Part shown: positions 44,339 through 55,097 of the stretch, piece by piece
Layout: each line of letters starts with the position of its first letter
Numbering within the stretch: the stretch's first letter is position 1
NCBI GenBank assembly: GCA_019915135.1
Contig: JAHLMK010000005.1
Span: 2,852,001-2,916,000, forward strand
DNA length: 64,000 bases
Source of the DNA: Strobilurus pachycystidiatus
Taxonomy: Eukaryota; Basidiomycota; Agaricomycetes; Agaricales; Physalacriaceae
Reading direction: 5' to 3'
The notes under the pieces: generated by a model
What the model saw: only the letters and a program-made list of their open reading frames with translations
Told to the model about the DNA's origin: nothing
Database searches by the model: none
Made by a program: the position numbers and the translations under genes

Positions 44339-46301
44339 ATGGCTTCTACAAAACATCGTGGTCGCCGTCTTCTGTCATACTCTAAGCATGCCCTTGCAAA
44401 GCATCTTCTCACCCTTGAGGACGAGCGCCGCGCTTGGATGAAAGGCGTCCTCATTCCTCTCTTCGAACGTCTTCCGCGGGATCCGGATACTTACGCCCCG
44501 CCTCATGCAAAGCGAATACCAGCTACTGTTCAGGCCGATCTCGAACGTCTCCGCGATTTTCTGCGCTCATCTCCGTCTATCCCATCTGCCCCACCGCATA
44601 TGCGACGACCTCTTCCATCGACTCCGCCCCAACTCGAAGCAAGCCGCTTGGAACGGCTTGAGTTCGAACTTATGTTACGACGTGCACGGGACGAGGGTTT
44701 ACGGGATGGAGAAGCAGACGCTCATGGTCGATGGGACGACTGTATCTCTGGTATAGAAGAGGATGCGGAGTGTGTTGACGAAGCCTTGGAAAAGTTGCAA
44801 ACCGATTTGCAGAACGTGGACCAATGTCTGGATATGTGGGTGGATTGGAGGGACCGTCGCCTATCAGCTTCTGCTCCTTCAAGGGCAACTAATGCTGATC
44901 GTGACAGGAGCTTTCTTGCAAACAGTAATGAAGACGGTCGTGCTGGGGAAAGCGGCGATAATCGTGGCAGGAACGAAAACACCACTGGTACCGGGGGTGA
45001 TAATGGGATGACTGTGGGCTCCAGCAGTCGTCGACACGACTTTCCAGATTCACGCACAGACACTGCGACCACTGCTGCGCCCGAAGAGTCAGCCGCTGTA
45101 TGTCATGATACTGGCACAGTCTCTCAGTCTGACTCAGACTTAGTCCCCGAGTCCAGCGAACTCTACCGTGCATCTGGAATAACCATTCAAGTGCAGTCGC
45201 CAACACCTCCCTCAATAGCATTGTCAGACAGTTCCCCCCATCCACCAACTGGTCCCTCTCCATCTATCCGAACGACGTCTCCTAGCATTTCTTCTCTCCA
45301 TCCCAACCAATCCACAATGCCAGATCTACTCACAGTACCGAGTCCGGCGCCTGCGGGCCCTAGGTACGTTTCTTTGTCCTGTCTGTACTGCATCATATTG
45401 ACGTGCTACCAGGAGGTCCCCGGCGTCAAGAAGCACACGGAGTGCAGCAACATCGAATCTTCATAATCACGAGTCAGCAGAACCATCGTCGAGTCGAAGT
45501 TCCACGCCAAGTCCGCATTCGACTCCACCTAGTTCCATATTTACTCCCCGAACCGAAATCAAAGAATCTCCGCCCACACCTGACAGAGTCTCTGCATACC
45601 CATTTCCATCTCAAAGTCCGACAGCAGAGAAGCGCGAGGCGAGGCGGCTCAAGAAGGGGAAGTATCGCGCCGAGGAAATCATTACCTTCTCGAATACTCC
45701 GGAGTCTGGCACGCCAAACGATACGCTCTTCTCTGTCGATTCCACGGCTGATATAGGGACAAACGCGACTTCTACGCCGTCATCTCAGGCTGCGACTGAC
45801 GAAACGGATTGCCTACCGGTTCTCTCCCCTTTCCTGTCCCAACACCGCCACCTCAAAGCCGGACGTTCTAATCTACGTCGAAACCCCGCTTCGTTCAATC
45901 TGCCAAAAGTTTGGTTGCATGATGGACACGGGAGAGTACCGTTCGACGTCGGGGTAATCCCGCTGAGCGATTGGCCTGCGGTGCATATCGAACCAACCAA
46001 GCAGGAAGGCACGAGGTTCGCAGCCGAGTGCATTGGAAATGACGGAGATCGCTGGAAAATGAAAACCATGGATCGTACAGTCATCTCCAAGGAATACGAG
46101 GCACTGACCATGGATCGCCGAAGGGGAGAGGGAGCGGAGACACAGAAAGCGCTTTCAGCCTGGCGTACTGGCGCAGTCACTGCCAGTCCAAAGGAAAAGA
46201 AAGCCAAAACCCAGCGAACGCGGGCCCAGGATACAGTCGCATTACAAGGAACCATTAGGTCGCCTTCCCAAAGGCGAAATAACGGACAACATACAATTTA
46301 G
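44339..46301 (+). CDS. Disordered serine/proline-rich protein of unknown function (637 aa)
   Basis: Exons 44339-45363 and 45413-46301, joined by a 49-nt GTACGT...CAG intron, give 638 codons. The N-terminal ~170 residues are helical with an RLERLEFELMLRRARDEG stretch suggesting a coiled coil. The middle is a long Ser/Pro/Thr-rich disordered region (TPSPHSTPPSSIFTP and similar). Near the C-terminus a more structured block occurs (PKVWLHDGHGRVPFDVGVIP, DRTVISKEYEALTMD), with basic residues after it. No family recognised. A TATA box is present upstream. The intact reading frame over 1.9 kb and in-phase intron make it a real gene. It could be lineage-specific or a domesticated element gene; nothing decides this. 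Confidence 0.62.
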
Positions 46302-46594
46302 AAGTAGTTTCCCTGATGTGTAGAAAGCTTACCCACAGTATTGGCCTGCTCCTGATATAAACATTGCCGCATCGATATCGTGAAGTTGCCCATTCTTATC
46401 TAGACGCTGCACTTGAGACGAGAGTTTCCTTCGTGGCCACTGGTCCTTCGACAGTAACCGACTCACAACTGACTTTGGGAACGCGCGTATATTAAACGCT
46501 GATTTGTAGAGTACAAATTCTTATCGTCTGTGATATATGAGTACACCGCCTCAAGATCAACAACTCTTCAAGCCGCTGCGCCACTGCGCAAACT

Positions 46595-46987
46595 CTACGC
46601 ACGAAATCGGCGTAAATCTAGAAATCCCAGACTGAGACACTCCAGAACTCGAAGCTCAGCGTTGTGAATCTCTGCAAGCCCAGGTGAGCGTCAGCTCGAG
46701 ATTTGCACATTACTAGTCTCTTACCTCGTCTGTAGATAATGCTTAGTATACTGAGTGGAACCAAGTATATCACAACGAACATGTAGAAGAATATCATGTT
46801 CGCTTTGTCAACGGCTTCGCGGCTGTGAGTGTTGATTGTTAGCGATATGAGACGGGATGAATATAGGGAAGGGTGCGAACTCGGCATCATCCATGAGAGG
46901 CTCTTGGGATGTGGGATGTATGGGTGCAGCAATGACCAGCATGCTGCACTGTAGGACGAAGAGCGAGAGAACGTATTTGTGGGACAT
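46595..46987 (-). CDS. Small secreted or single-pass membrane protein (93 aa)
   Basis: Exons 46987-46881, 46822-46725 and 46671-46595 give 94 codons. The intron donors are GTTCGC and GTAAGA. The product begins with a signal peptide (MSHKYVLSLFVLQCSMLVIA) followed by APIHPTSQEP, a short linker and one strongly hydrophobic segment (MIFFYMFVVIYLVPLSILSI) with a YRR stop-transfer sequence. The C-terminal ~25 residues would face the cytosol. A TATAAAA box lies about 50 bp upstream on the minus strand (plus 47038-47045). No family is recognised. The spliced model is a hypothesis: the GTTCGC donor is weak. Confidence 0.55.
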
Positions 46988-47335
46988 GTTTTGTAGTTTG
47001 GTTTGAGGTGTTAGGAACCGCGTCCTACGACTCGACCATTTTATATCGGCGAGGGACCATCGAAGATCCTACTTCACAATAAGAACAATGGCGTAGTGAA
47101 GCTGCGTGGACGATCATCCCGTCGCGACGATCTCGGATCTGTTATTGTTTATCGGGAAGAATGCATGGATGTATATCATCAAAAGAAATGTAGCAGTAGT
47201 GGTACAGAAGAGCACGACAATCATGACAAGAAACTCAGCATCATAAGGAGGGTAAAGAAAACTTAACAACGTCAAGGCCGTTACATGCCTCAAGATGACA
47301 CATCATACACGGTTCTCTGACTTCGAACCCTTTGC
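46988..47335. other. Intergenic region
   Basis: This 348 bp stretch contains the promoter of the small membrane-protein gene at its left end and the 3' UTR of the next minus-strand gene at its right end. Nothing else is seen. Confidence 0.45.
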
Positions 47336-48780
47336 TTACTCCTCTTCTTCCTCTTCCTCCTGGTCGGCATCCCCGAGGACGAGCTCCAACTCTGCCTCGG
47401 GCCCCACCCCAGCATCGGCGACTGTATCGTTCGGATCCAGCAGATACCGGTCGTTGTCAAGCGGCAGGTATAGTTCCGCGCTGGAGAAGAGGAATCAAGT
47501 TAGAATCATCATTCCATGCCAGTAAGGAAGAGAGAGCGCGACTCACCCATCCACATCAACCCCAAAGCTCTTACACACCGCAGTCAACACCTTTCGCACA
47601 GGGTAGCGTCCTCTCGTCAACAACGTCGCACGCTGTTCTTGCATTGGCCCTTGGATGGTGACGCGGAAACGCTCCGGGAGCACGTCGATCCGCGAATCGC
47701 GCTGGCTACCACTGATGGAAGTGCGCTTGCTGGGCCCGGCCATGGGTGCAGGGGACTCATAACGCGGGGGTTCAGCCTCGGGAGGCGGACTGGGCTGGGG
47801 GGCCGGAGGGGTGGGGATACGGGCTCGAGGAGGTGGCGATGGGAGTCGCTCCTGGAGTGGTGTGCGGGCGGGTTTGAATTTATTAGCCTTAGGCGCCGGC
47901 ATGGGGGACGATTCTGGAGATGATGCCTGTTAACGCTAGGATATGATTAAGCTCAGAGAGAATGTACCGAATACGTCTGGTTCGGGCTCTGCGACCTCCT
48001 TGCGCTTGACGATGCGTTTCTTCGGGGCTGGCGAGGGTGAAGCAGAGCGGGTATCTTCCCGAATGGGACGACGCTTGACGGGAGAGATGGGCGGTGATTC
48101 GACGGGTTCTTCCTTTACGACGATGGGAGCTGGGACTACGGCAGGCGCAGGGGCAGGCGCTAAAGGAGGCTATGAGCCAATGTAAGAGCAGGCAAAGGAG
48201 AAACATACTCGCGGCACGCTCGTTCTCCTTATCGGCGTCCTCATTATCGCCTTCCTGCTCGACGTGATCCCACTCGTCGCTCGACGGTGTCCTCTCCAAA
48301 GCCTTGCGCACCTCCTTGGCGTCCCTGGCATCTTGCTCCATCCTGTCCTCGTCGATATCCGGTTGCCGTGCATGGTTTTCTTGTGTTTGTTCCTGTCGGG
48401 CCTCCACAGGCTTGTCATCGCCGACGCGCACCACAACTTCGGTCAGCCAACGAGTCATAATAGGCCACGCATCCTCATCGACCTCGGCGTCATCGAAAAG
48501 GAGTACGACAGCCTTCGAAGGGATGTTCAACCTGGTACGGACTGCGGTGATGGTATCCTATAGAACGGTGATCAGCGGCTCTGACAGCGCGAGGTAGAGG
48601 TAGGGGAAGCGGGAAATGGAGCAGCGTGCAAGCCGCACCGCATAGAATGTGTAAGATAAGAGAGCAAGAAATACGCACCTCATAGTCGTCCCGCCGCCTC
48701 ACCCAAACCGCCCTCCCGCCCTCCTTCTCCTCGCGGAAGCGCAGGACGGGGACGTCGTTGCTCGCTGTGCCAATCAGCAT
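47336..48780 (-). CDS. Proline-rich protein with terminal ubiquitin-like segments (386 aa, 5 exons)
   Basis: Exons 48780-48679, 48557-48209, 48159-47975, 47926-47547 and 47480-47336 give 387 codons. The N-terminal ~90 residues (VPVLRFREEKEGG, DTITAVRTRLNIPSKAVVLL, WLTEVVVRVGDD) have the pattern of a ubiquitin-like or PB1-like fold. An acidic region and a Pro/Lys-rich disordered part follow (PISPVKRRPIRED, SPAPKKRIVKRK). The C-terminal domain (RFRVTIQGPMQEQ, RKVLTAVCKSFGVDVDG, AELYLPLDNDRYLLDP, AELELVLGD) again resembles a ubiquitin-like beta-grasp and ends in a poly-Glu tail. No named family. Two ubiquitin-like ends suggest a protein-interaction scaffold; this is inference from sequence pattern only. 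Confidence 0.66.
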
Positions 48781-49244
48781 TGTTCGGCGTCGTGTTACGA
48801 TCCTTTCTCTCGGCAGAGTACTGCAGTTGTCGAAGGTAGCTGAGTCAAGAGGAAGTCGGAATGAAAGAAGCAAAGCCGGGTGCCCCGCGTAACTGTTTAG
48901 CGCCGCAACCAAACATTGACGCGTGTCACGTGGGCGATCTAGATCACGTCCGCACTCGCCAAGGCACTTGCCCTGCCGAAGAGTCCAGACTGAGACGGCA
49001 CAATACGTAAATTCATTTGTTCTGTGGCGTCGACGCCTCGTCGGTCCACGAGAATCTTCCAGTAGGGCCTTGGCGCAGTCATCTCATCTGAGTCCTCAGT
49101 CTCGACTCTCATGAGTCATGAGTCTGACGCGGACGGCTGCGGCGTGCGTTGTGCGGCGTGCGCCAGTGCGGCGAACTTCGAACTTCGAACTTCGAAGTGC
49201 GCGCGCCGCCACTCCCTCGACTGTGGCTGCGATACAAAAAGATA
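48781..49244. other. Intergenic region between protein gene and tRNA
   Basis: No gene. Near 49170-49200 the phrase CGAACTTCGAACTTCGAA is a short tandem repeat of CGAACTT. The tRNA terminator (T5 on the minus strand) is the AAAAA at 49236-49240. Confidence 0.5.
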
Positions 49245-49318
49245 TGGCCCGTACGGGGGTCGAACCCGCGACCTTGGCGTTATTAGCACCACGCTCTAAC
49301 CAACTGAGCTAACCGGCC
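49245..49318 (-). tRNA. tRNA-Ile(AAU), intronless
   Basis: A complete 74-nt tRNA gene: GGCCGGT acceptor stem, D arm GCTCAGTTGGTTAGAGC, anticodon stem-loop TGGTG CTAATAA CGCCA with anticodon AAT, T arm with GGTTCGACC. A T5 terminator follows. It differs from the two copies near 19.2-19.6 kb by having no intron and by several base changes. Confidence 0.95.
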
Positions 49319-49947
49319 GATAGATTGACGCAAATAGCCCTCTTGAACTGCGGCAGGCGGTCAGTCATTGAGGTTGAGCAGGAACTGGCATCTCAAACTC
49401 TCTGCCGGAGGTGCAGTCACCGGGGTAACTAAGCTCAGCCTCCAGGACTGCTGCATCCTTTCCTCAAAACCAGGAACTGATCTCTATGATACTGCTCTCT
49501 GTACACGAACATCGGACCTCCAGCAAGCACTCAAAGCCGCTTCATCTCGTGTACAGTGAGAGCGCCTAAGAATGGTTACCAGCAAGCTCCAGCGTTTACG
49601 ATGGCAGACAAGAAGAGCAGTAAAGCGCTTAGCGCGTGTCCCAAAAGAGGGAACTTAGGTTCGGAACTTTCCGGTCTAACTTTTGTCGCTTCCATGCTCT
49701 TGTTCTTTCTTGTTTTGTGGCTCGCGCTTCTTTTTCCGGTTCTCGTTATTCGACAATTATCGGTCCCTAACAGTGGAACTCCAATATGCATCGGACGTTT
49801 ACTTTTCCGGATCGTCCTGAGTTCGCCAAATCGGAAATGCATGATTGGATCATTTCGCAACATGACTAGAGTGCCATATAAACACGAGACTCATCCTACT
49901 TCTTCCTCCTTGAACCTCAACAACTACATCATCTACATCTTACCATC
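49319..49947. other. Intergenic region
   Basis: No supported gene. Open frames at 49368-49559 and 49556-50038 lack recognisable features. A TATAAA box at 49877-49882 lies 70 bp before the ATG at 49948. Confidence 0.45.
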
Positions 49948-50868
49948 ATGTCTCGCCTTGTTCCCCTCCCCGTTTCTGACGATGACCCGAACCGCTCGGC
50001 CTTGCCGCCAACCCAGGCTCCTGTTATGCAGTGAGTAGCCGTCTGAAGCTGTTCATTGATGTGGCGTCTTAACTTATCGGATTATCCAGATCGTTTGCTC
50101 ATCCGCACTGGCAGGCCCCTCCCTATTTCTTTTTGGATGGCTCTCAGGCCTCAGGGTCACCGGCGCCTACGTTCACGCTACAGCAGGGACCGTACTACCC
50201 GCCAACGCCCGTGCCGCCAACCAACGAGACTTGGAGAGACTGGCCAGTCTACGGTACGTATAGCGATGCCCTTCAGGCGGTCTCCGGAACCGGATTCGAG
50301 ATTCCGCAAACCTGTACGTCTTCCCGCCACAGGTTTCAAGATTGAAAAGAGCTCTTATGACCTGCATCTATAAGCTTTCACTGTAGGACCCGGAGGGTAC
50401 CCTACCTTGCCATTGAACGCAGGACACACACCCAGTTATTTTCCGGCAAACGGCGGACAATCCTTCATTCCAATGCCATATACCTGGAACACGCCTCGCA
50501 TGGGAGATTTTAATCAAATCCAACCCTTTGCACCAACACCAGGGTATCTGTCTGCATTCCCTCCTCTTCCAAACACAAATTTCCTGCAACTTCTATCTTC
50601 GGTACGTGATTCTGTTATTCCGTGCCTTTCCTCCAGGAAATTAGATCTTAAATGGCCACAGACTACGTCCGCACAGAGCAGAGAGAAATGCACATCAGTG
50701 GACTGTATTAAGCGTCTTTCGGATTCGAAGCAGTGCTTCTATTGCGATGGAACTGATGGGGATGGAAATTTGACGCACGACTCGGAAAGACATAAGTATT
50801 GCTGCAAGAACCATGGATATGGGGATAGCTTTCGAAATCCATGTGCCGGAGTCTTGTATCCCATCTAG
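49948..50868 (+). CDS. Proline/tyrosine-rich protein of unknown function
   Basis: Exons 49948-50030, 50090-50313 and 50375-50868 join in phase; the second intron uses an AAG acceptor, since the later TAG would create a stop. The first ~180 residues are rich in Pro, Tyr, Phe and Gln (HWQAPPYFFLDGS, GPYYPPTPVPP, FIPMPYTWNTP), typical of disordered proteins. The C-terminal part contains cysteines (CTSVDCIKRL, QCFYCDG, KYCCKNHGYG) that could be a small zinc-binding or disulfide motif. A further 36-nt intron at about 50602-50637 would instead end the protein early near 50650, so the cysteine tail is uncertain. A TATA box supports the start. Family unknown. Confidence 0.52.
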
Positions 50869-51130
50869 ATTGCCACGGTGGATAGTTATCTAGAAATTCT
50901 ACTAAGCTTTTTTGAATATGATTCTGAATTTGGTTGTCCACGACGGTCGACAATAGTCAGGTACGGAGGCAGTGAGCTACTGCTGATCATGCCAAAAGAC
51001 CATGCACTGGTTCGCCCACCGGGGTCGGATCGACAGCATCTCCGAACGCTATAAAGCTGCACGTCAATTGACAGCAACGCACTCACATCTTCCACCTTCC
51101 ACCGCCACAATTTTTTTACATTCCCACATC
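50869..51130. promoter_or_regulatory. Upstream region with TATA box
   Basis: Contains TATAAA at 51050-51055, 76 bp upstream of ATG 51131. It is followed by a CCTTCCACCGCCACAATT pyrimidine-rich leader. Confidence 0.5.
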
Positions 51131-51907
51131 ATGGCAACAGCAGCAGCAGGCATGATAGCGGCCTACGCCTCCCACAGCGTGGATTCGTTTGGTCCATCAG
51201 GGCGCTACGGCCGCTCACAGCAACAAGGAAACACTACAGCTGCAATGTGCAGACGTATTTGCGTGTTTTATGACACGCCCCACGACCGGTGCATGACCCG
51301 CTCAGAGTGGGAAGCTTCTCGGCCCTCTAGCTGTCACGGGGGCAATTCCATTTATCCGGTCGCTCAACCAAATGTGCACGGAGGTCATCACGGAAACCCA
51401 CCTCCCGCACACAATCGTGGACCCTCCGCGCCGTCTACCCAATCAAAGTACGACGTCTGCCCGTCGAGTGATGTAGGTTCGGTGAACCTACTTCAATGGG
51501 ATCGCAACACCCAGCACATATCAATGCCAGGAGCGTATGATCCGCACTATCCAGCCCTTCAAATTCCCCATAGTGGCGGCGTTCAGGCCATGTCAGATTC
51601 CCCACACCACGCCCATGACGTGTATGATCCCGTTCACAATGCACCGTGGAGTAATTCAAACGCGAACACGCGCGCCGAAAACGCACCTTACTATAGCGCC
51701 GGATTCGGAGGAGGTTCTCGTACAAGTGGCGACTATCATGGCCGTAAAGAGGCAGCTTGGTCGATGCCGCCACCGCAGAACCCATTATGGGAGAATAAGG
51801 GTGGCGCTGGGCGTGGTTATCCACATCCAAGTCGTACGAGCCATGGAGAATCTGGAGCGTCTTACGGGAGATCAAGCACTCTGCCTGGCTGGCGCTTCGA
51901 GCAGTGA
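51131..51907 (+). CDS. Gly/Ser/His-rich low-complexity protein (258 aa)
   Basis: A single uninterrupted frame from ATG 51131. The start MATAAAGMIAAYASHSVDSF is not a convincing signal peptide. The body is rich in Gly, Ser, His, Pro and Asn with no recognised domain; a cysteine/arginine cluster (MCRRICVFYDTPHDRCMTR) stands out near residue 40. The upstream TATA box and position next to the similarly composed gene at 49948 suggest the pair may be co-regulated, but I see no direct homology. Could be an orphan gene. Confidence 0.5.
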   Translation: MATAAAGMIAAYASHSVDSFGPSGRYGRSQQQGNTTAAMCRRICVFYDTPHDRCMTRSEWEASRPSSCHGGNSIYPVAQPNVHGGHHGNPPPAHNRGPSAPSTQSKYDVCPSSDVGSVNLLQWDRNTQHISMPGAYDPHYPALQIPHSGGVQAMSDSPHHAHDVYDPVHNAPWSNSNANTRAENAPYYSAGFGGGSRTSGDYHGRKEAAWSMPPPQNPLWENKGGAGRGYPHPSRTSHGESGASYGRSSTLPGWRFEQ

Positions 51908-52410
51908 TAGAATGAAGAAGAGATCAGAAATGAGGAAGGCTGAGCGAACGCGTTGAGAAGTAACTTCAGATACTGTACTATGTTACTCGACGAATGCAGA
52001 AAGGTGGCCGACCCTTATGATTCGATCTGCGAGAGAACGTAGAGAACATGTGTGAACCTTCAGCTTCAGGCGACTTCGGTAATTACTTAGGAGGAAAGCG
52101 GAACGCACAAAGGCGGTTACGATGATCATGAGCACCCGGACGACCCATGGCATGACCAGCATCTGCTACGGGATGAGCATCGACCACGACAACAGACAGG
52201 TTGAACGCACGAAATGGCGGTATACGAAAGAGGGATTGGAAGAGTCATCACTGCCACTGCTCTGCAAGGAAGTAGCACGCCAAATAACCGATATTACATC
52301 GTCGGATCCCACAGTCTTGACAATTGAGATAGATTTGATTTCCACGTATTACTGATTCTAACCGTGAGGTTGTACATTTGTGAGTGGTGGTAAGCACGCA
52401 CTTACAATTA
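51908..52410. other. Intergenic region
   Basis: No gene supported. The frame at 52122-52355 has no recognisable motif. Confidence 0.4.
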
Positions 52411-53349
52411 TCAGTGCGCTAGAAACGCGACAAGATGGTTCCAGAGCTCACGTGAGCTCAGCACTGGGACAACCGTGACCACATTACTCCATTTCCGCAA
52501 GACTGGACGCTGGGAGCCCAACCCCCATTTGTCGGCCAGCTCCCATCCGTCGGGGACATTGTCACTGTCGGTCATCACCGACACACGCTCGTCGGTAATG
52601 CCAATGAACATGACACTGAGTCGTTGAGATATATTCTCCAAAGTGTACGAGGGTCCAATTTCGAACTTGACTATGCAACGTCGAAGTTGCGGTGGTAAGA
52701 CATGAAGAAGACGCCCCATTCCAGAACAGACTCGAGGGAATGGGGCGACCACGAGCAGATGAGTCAGCTCCTGGCAGCGCTGGAAAAGATCGGCGGGAGT
52801 GAAGTCGTCCTCTAGGACATTCAGGGCGCATGTGAGGTGTGTGATTGTTGACGGGATGTGTTCTGGGAGGAGGAAACCATACGCGACGCGGTGTATGTCG
52901 AGGTAGCGCAGGGAAGCATATGGCCCAAGTAGACGAAGAAGCGATTGAGGATACACTGCCCCCAAGTCAAATGATAGGATGCCGGTACATACTGTGAGGA
53001 TTTCTCGAATCAAAGCGTGGCAGGCTGTTGTCTTGTAGCTGTGTGCTGAGATGATCAGCATCTTGACGGTGGACGCAAAGAAGAATGGATCGCGTCGTTT
53101 TCGGATCGAATTAGCAAAGCCATTCAGATGCCAATCATTGAGCAGGCAGACTTTGCGGTAAAGCAATGGTTCGCTCCTGTACGCCTGTTAGCAAGTGTAA
53201 ATCGAGGTAACATGGACAGCGCAGCACCATCGGCGAACGTCTTTAGAGACGAGTGCGAGTCTCACAAGAGACTTCGGATCACGTAGCGCAGATGCCTCAA
53301 AAACCAACTGGGCAACGTCCAGTGGCAGGTCGAGCAGCGCGGATGACAT
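52411..53349 (-). CDS. F-box/LRR-like protein (about 295 aa)
   Basis: Exons 53349-53228 and 53176-52411 join across an intron starting GTGCTG, restoring a Trp (DVRRW|SEPLLYRKV). The N-terminal DLPLDVAQLVFEASA ... LALVSKDVRRWSEPLLYRKV is a degenerate F-box followed by the PLLYR signature seen in many agaricomycete F-box families. The body has leucine-rich segments (LRYLDIHRVAYGFLLP, ITHLTCALNVLE, LTHLLVVAP). It probably acts as an SCF substrate adaptor. Same architecture as the gene at 55098-56050 (opposite strand), with which it shares the 'F-box exon + phase-2 intron at Trp' structure; they are likely paralogues. Confidence 0.75.
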
Positions 53350-53624
53350 GGGCGTTTGGTTTCAAGCTATGTATCAACACAAGCAAACAAATCATCAAGT
53401 CGTATTAATTTTCGTAAATCTTGATGATAAAAGAACAGTCAGGATCAATTTGAGTTTTACTCATACATCGATAAGTTCCGGCCAACTGACGCGCCACTCA
53501 CTCGCATGACGCGTTTTAGACGCGTCGTACTGGCCCGTTGGTGTTTCCTATTAATGCCGAATGGTTCGGCAGTGTCGACGTAAGTATTCAGGGTTGGTTT
53601 CTGATGCCACACTTCTGTCTACAC
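53350..53624. other. Promoter region of the F-box gene
   Basis: Upstream of the minus-strand F-box gene; no other feature seen. Confidence 0.4.
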
Positions 53625-54210
53625 CTAGTCGCCTACTTCTGAGATATCTACTCATCGGCCCGGCGAAGCAGCACCGATCCGTCTGTATTTTGCTGCTGAC
53701 CTGCTGCTGCATGTGCCTCATAACAGCTTTGACGGCTGTCAGCTATGGGAGATCAAATCGGACAGCACCTGGTCTTCTTCCCGCTTTACGACCATCAGAG
53801 GTGAGTACCACATTTTCAGGACGTGCATCTGTCATACTTACTTCGAGGTAGCATCGACTAGAAGCAAAATGGACAACTCCCAGACGATATACTCCCAGAC
53901 GATATAACACGCGTCATCGCGGAAGAAGCGAGGCTACACCGGTGGAATGCAGAATGGACGTAGCTCCCAGACTAAACAATAATCGTCATCGGCGCATCGC
54001 AGAAGAAGCCGGTGGCCAGTATCTCAGAGAGGCGACACCGGTGGAATCTAAAAGGGACGGAACTCCCAGACCATATGATAATCGTCATCGCAGAAGAATC
54101 CGCTGACCGTTAATACAGAACTCCCAAGGACCACTTACGCGACTGCCCTCCAGCTCTGTTGACATGCAGGACCGTGCGAAGATGGTTCAAAGGTCATCTT
54201 CTTCGATAAT
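53625..54210 (+). pseudogene. Degenerate duplicate of an F-box gene 5' end
   Basis: Positions 53625-53900 align with 54864-55120 upstream of and into the intact F-box gene at 55098 (shared CTAGTCGCCTACTT, GGCGAAGCAGC, AACAGCTTTGACGGC and GTGAGTAC segments). The first coding segment is broken: CCCAGACGATATA is duplicated and followed by a TAA. About 85-bp units containing ACACCGGTGGAAT...CTCCCAGAC...CGTCATCG then repeat imperfectly between 53880 and 54110. Positions 54120-54190 match the end of exon 1 (CGACTGCCCTCCAGCTCTG, GACATGCAGGACCGTGCG). No second exon is present. Confidence 0.75.
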
Positions 54211-55097
54211 TCACTATTGCGTGTATATATTGATTGATCATTGTCTGACACGTTTAGCAATATAGATCGCATACGTGACCGATGTTCTATGACTCACACC
54301 CAAGGACGTTTTTAGCCGTCAGACGTGCAAGTCCCAGCAATCATTCGTTAGCTGAAGACTCGAATACGCGGTACTTGGGCGGATGTACACGGTCCAGAGC
54401 TTCCGTCGGTTTTCATGATGTTGGGATGATTTCTCTGCTGAGGAGTGAGCGACATCCGTTCCTGCCGCATGTCGCACACCGAAAACAGAATAGGTATGGA
54501 TGATAGAATGAGACCTCCGATGCACCCAGTCACCCGAGATCTTCGGTGCGGACCGAACATGTTGAATGCGGTGCGGAAGGAAGGGTGTCGAAGGGTCTAT
54601 TACCGCCATATGAAAAGATTCCTCCTGGCGAACGTTGTACAGATCGAGGAGGGAAGGGGCTGCGGAAGTAGACGCTGTAGGGGCAAGATCAAGGGAGAGT
54701 AACGAGGCTGAATGTGGTCGGGTCGGAAGACAAGGTGCGGATGAGCGGTCCGGATCATCTCGCGCCTCTTGAGTACGGATTTTCGATCGACGCTCATGTT
54801 TCATCTGTCCAGCCATTATGTATGGTCGTTGCTGTCACACACGGTACACCTGATGACATCCAGCTAGTCGCCTACTTTTAAGTCAGATCTTTAACAACTT
54901 CGAGGAGATTCTTATCGGGCGGGCGAAGCAGCGCATTTAAATCAAAATTAAATATGAAACTGCCACGTAACAGCTTTGACGGCTCCTGATGGCATCTGGT
55001 CGTCTTTCCACTGCTACAACCATCTCATGTGAGTACAACATCATTGTCAAGACGCGCATCCGAGTCAGTCACACTCAGCTCGAGGTACTAGCATCGA
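54211..55097. other. Spacer with dispersed repeat copy 1
   Basis: Between the F-box remnant and the intact F-box gene. Positions about 54525-54800 resemble two separate stretches farther right (57940-58090 and 59020-59150). The right part, 54864-55097, is the upstream half of the tandem duplication. Confidence 0.55.

Noticed and set aside
45785..46255. 156-codon minus-strand frame
   Set aside because: Antisense to the second exon of the disordered-protein gene, which has an in-phase intron and TATA box.
54211..54840. Open frames in the F-box spacer as coding genes
   Set aside because: The sequence aligns with another non-coding stretch at 57.9-59.2 kb, so it is better described as a dispersed repeat.
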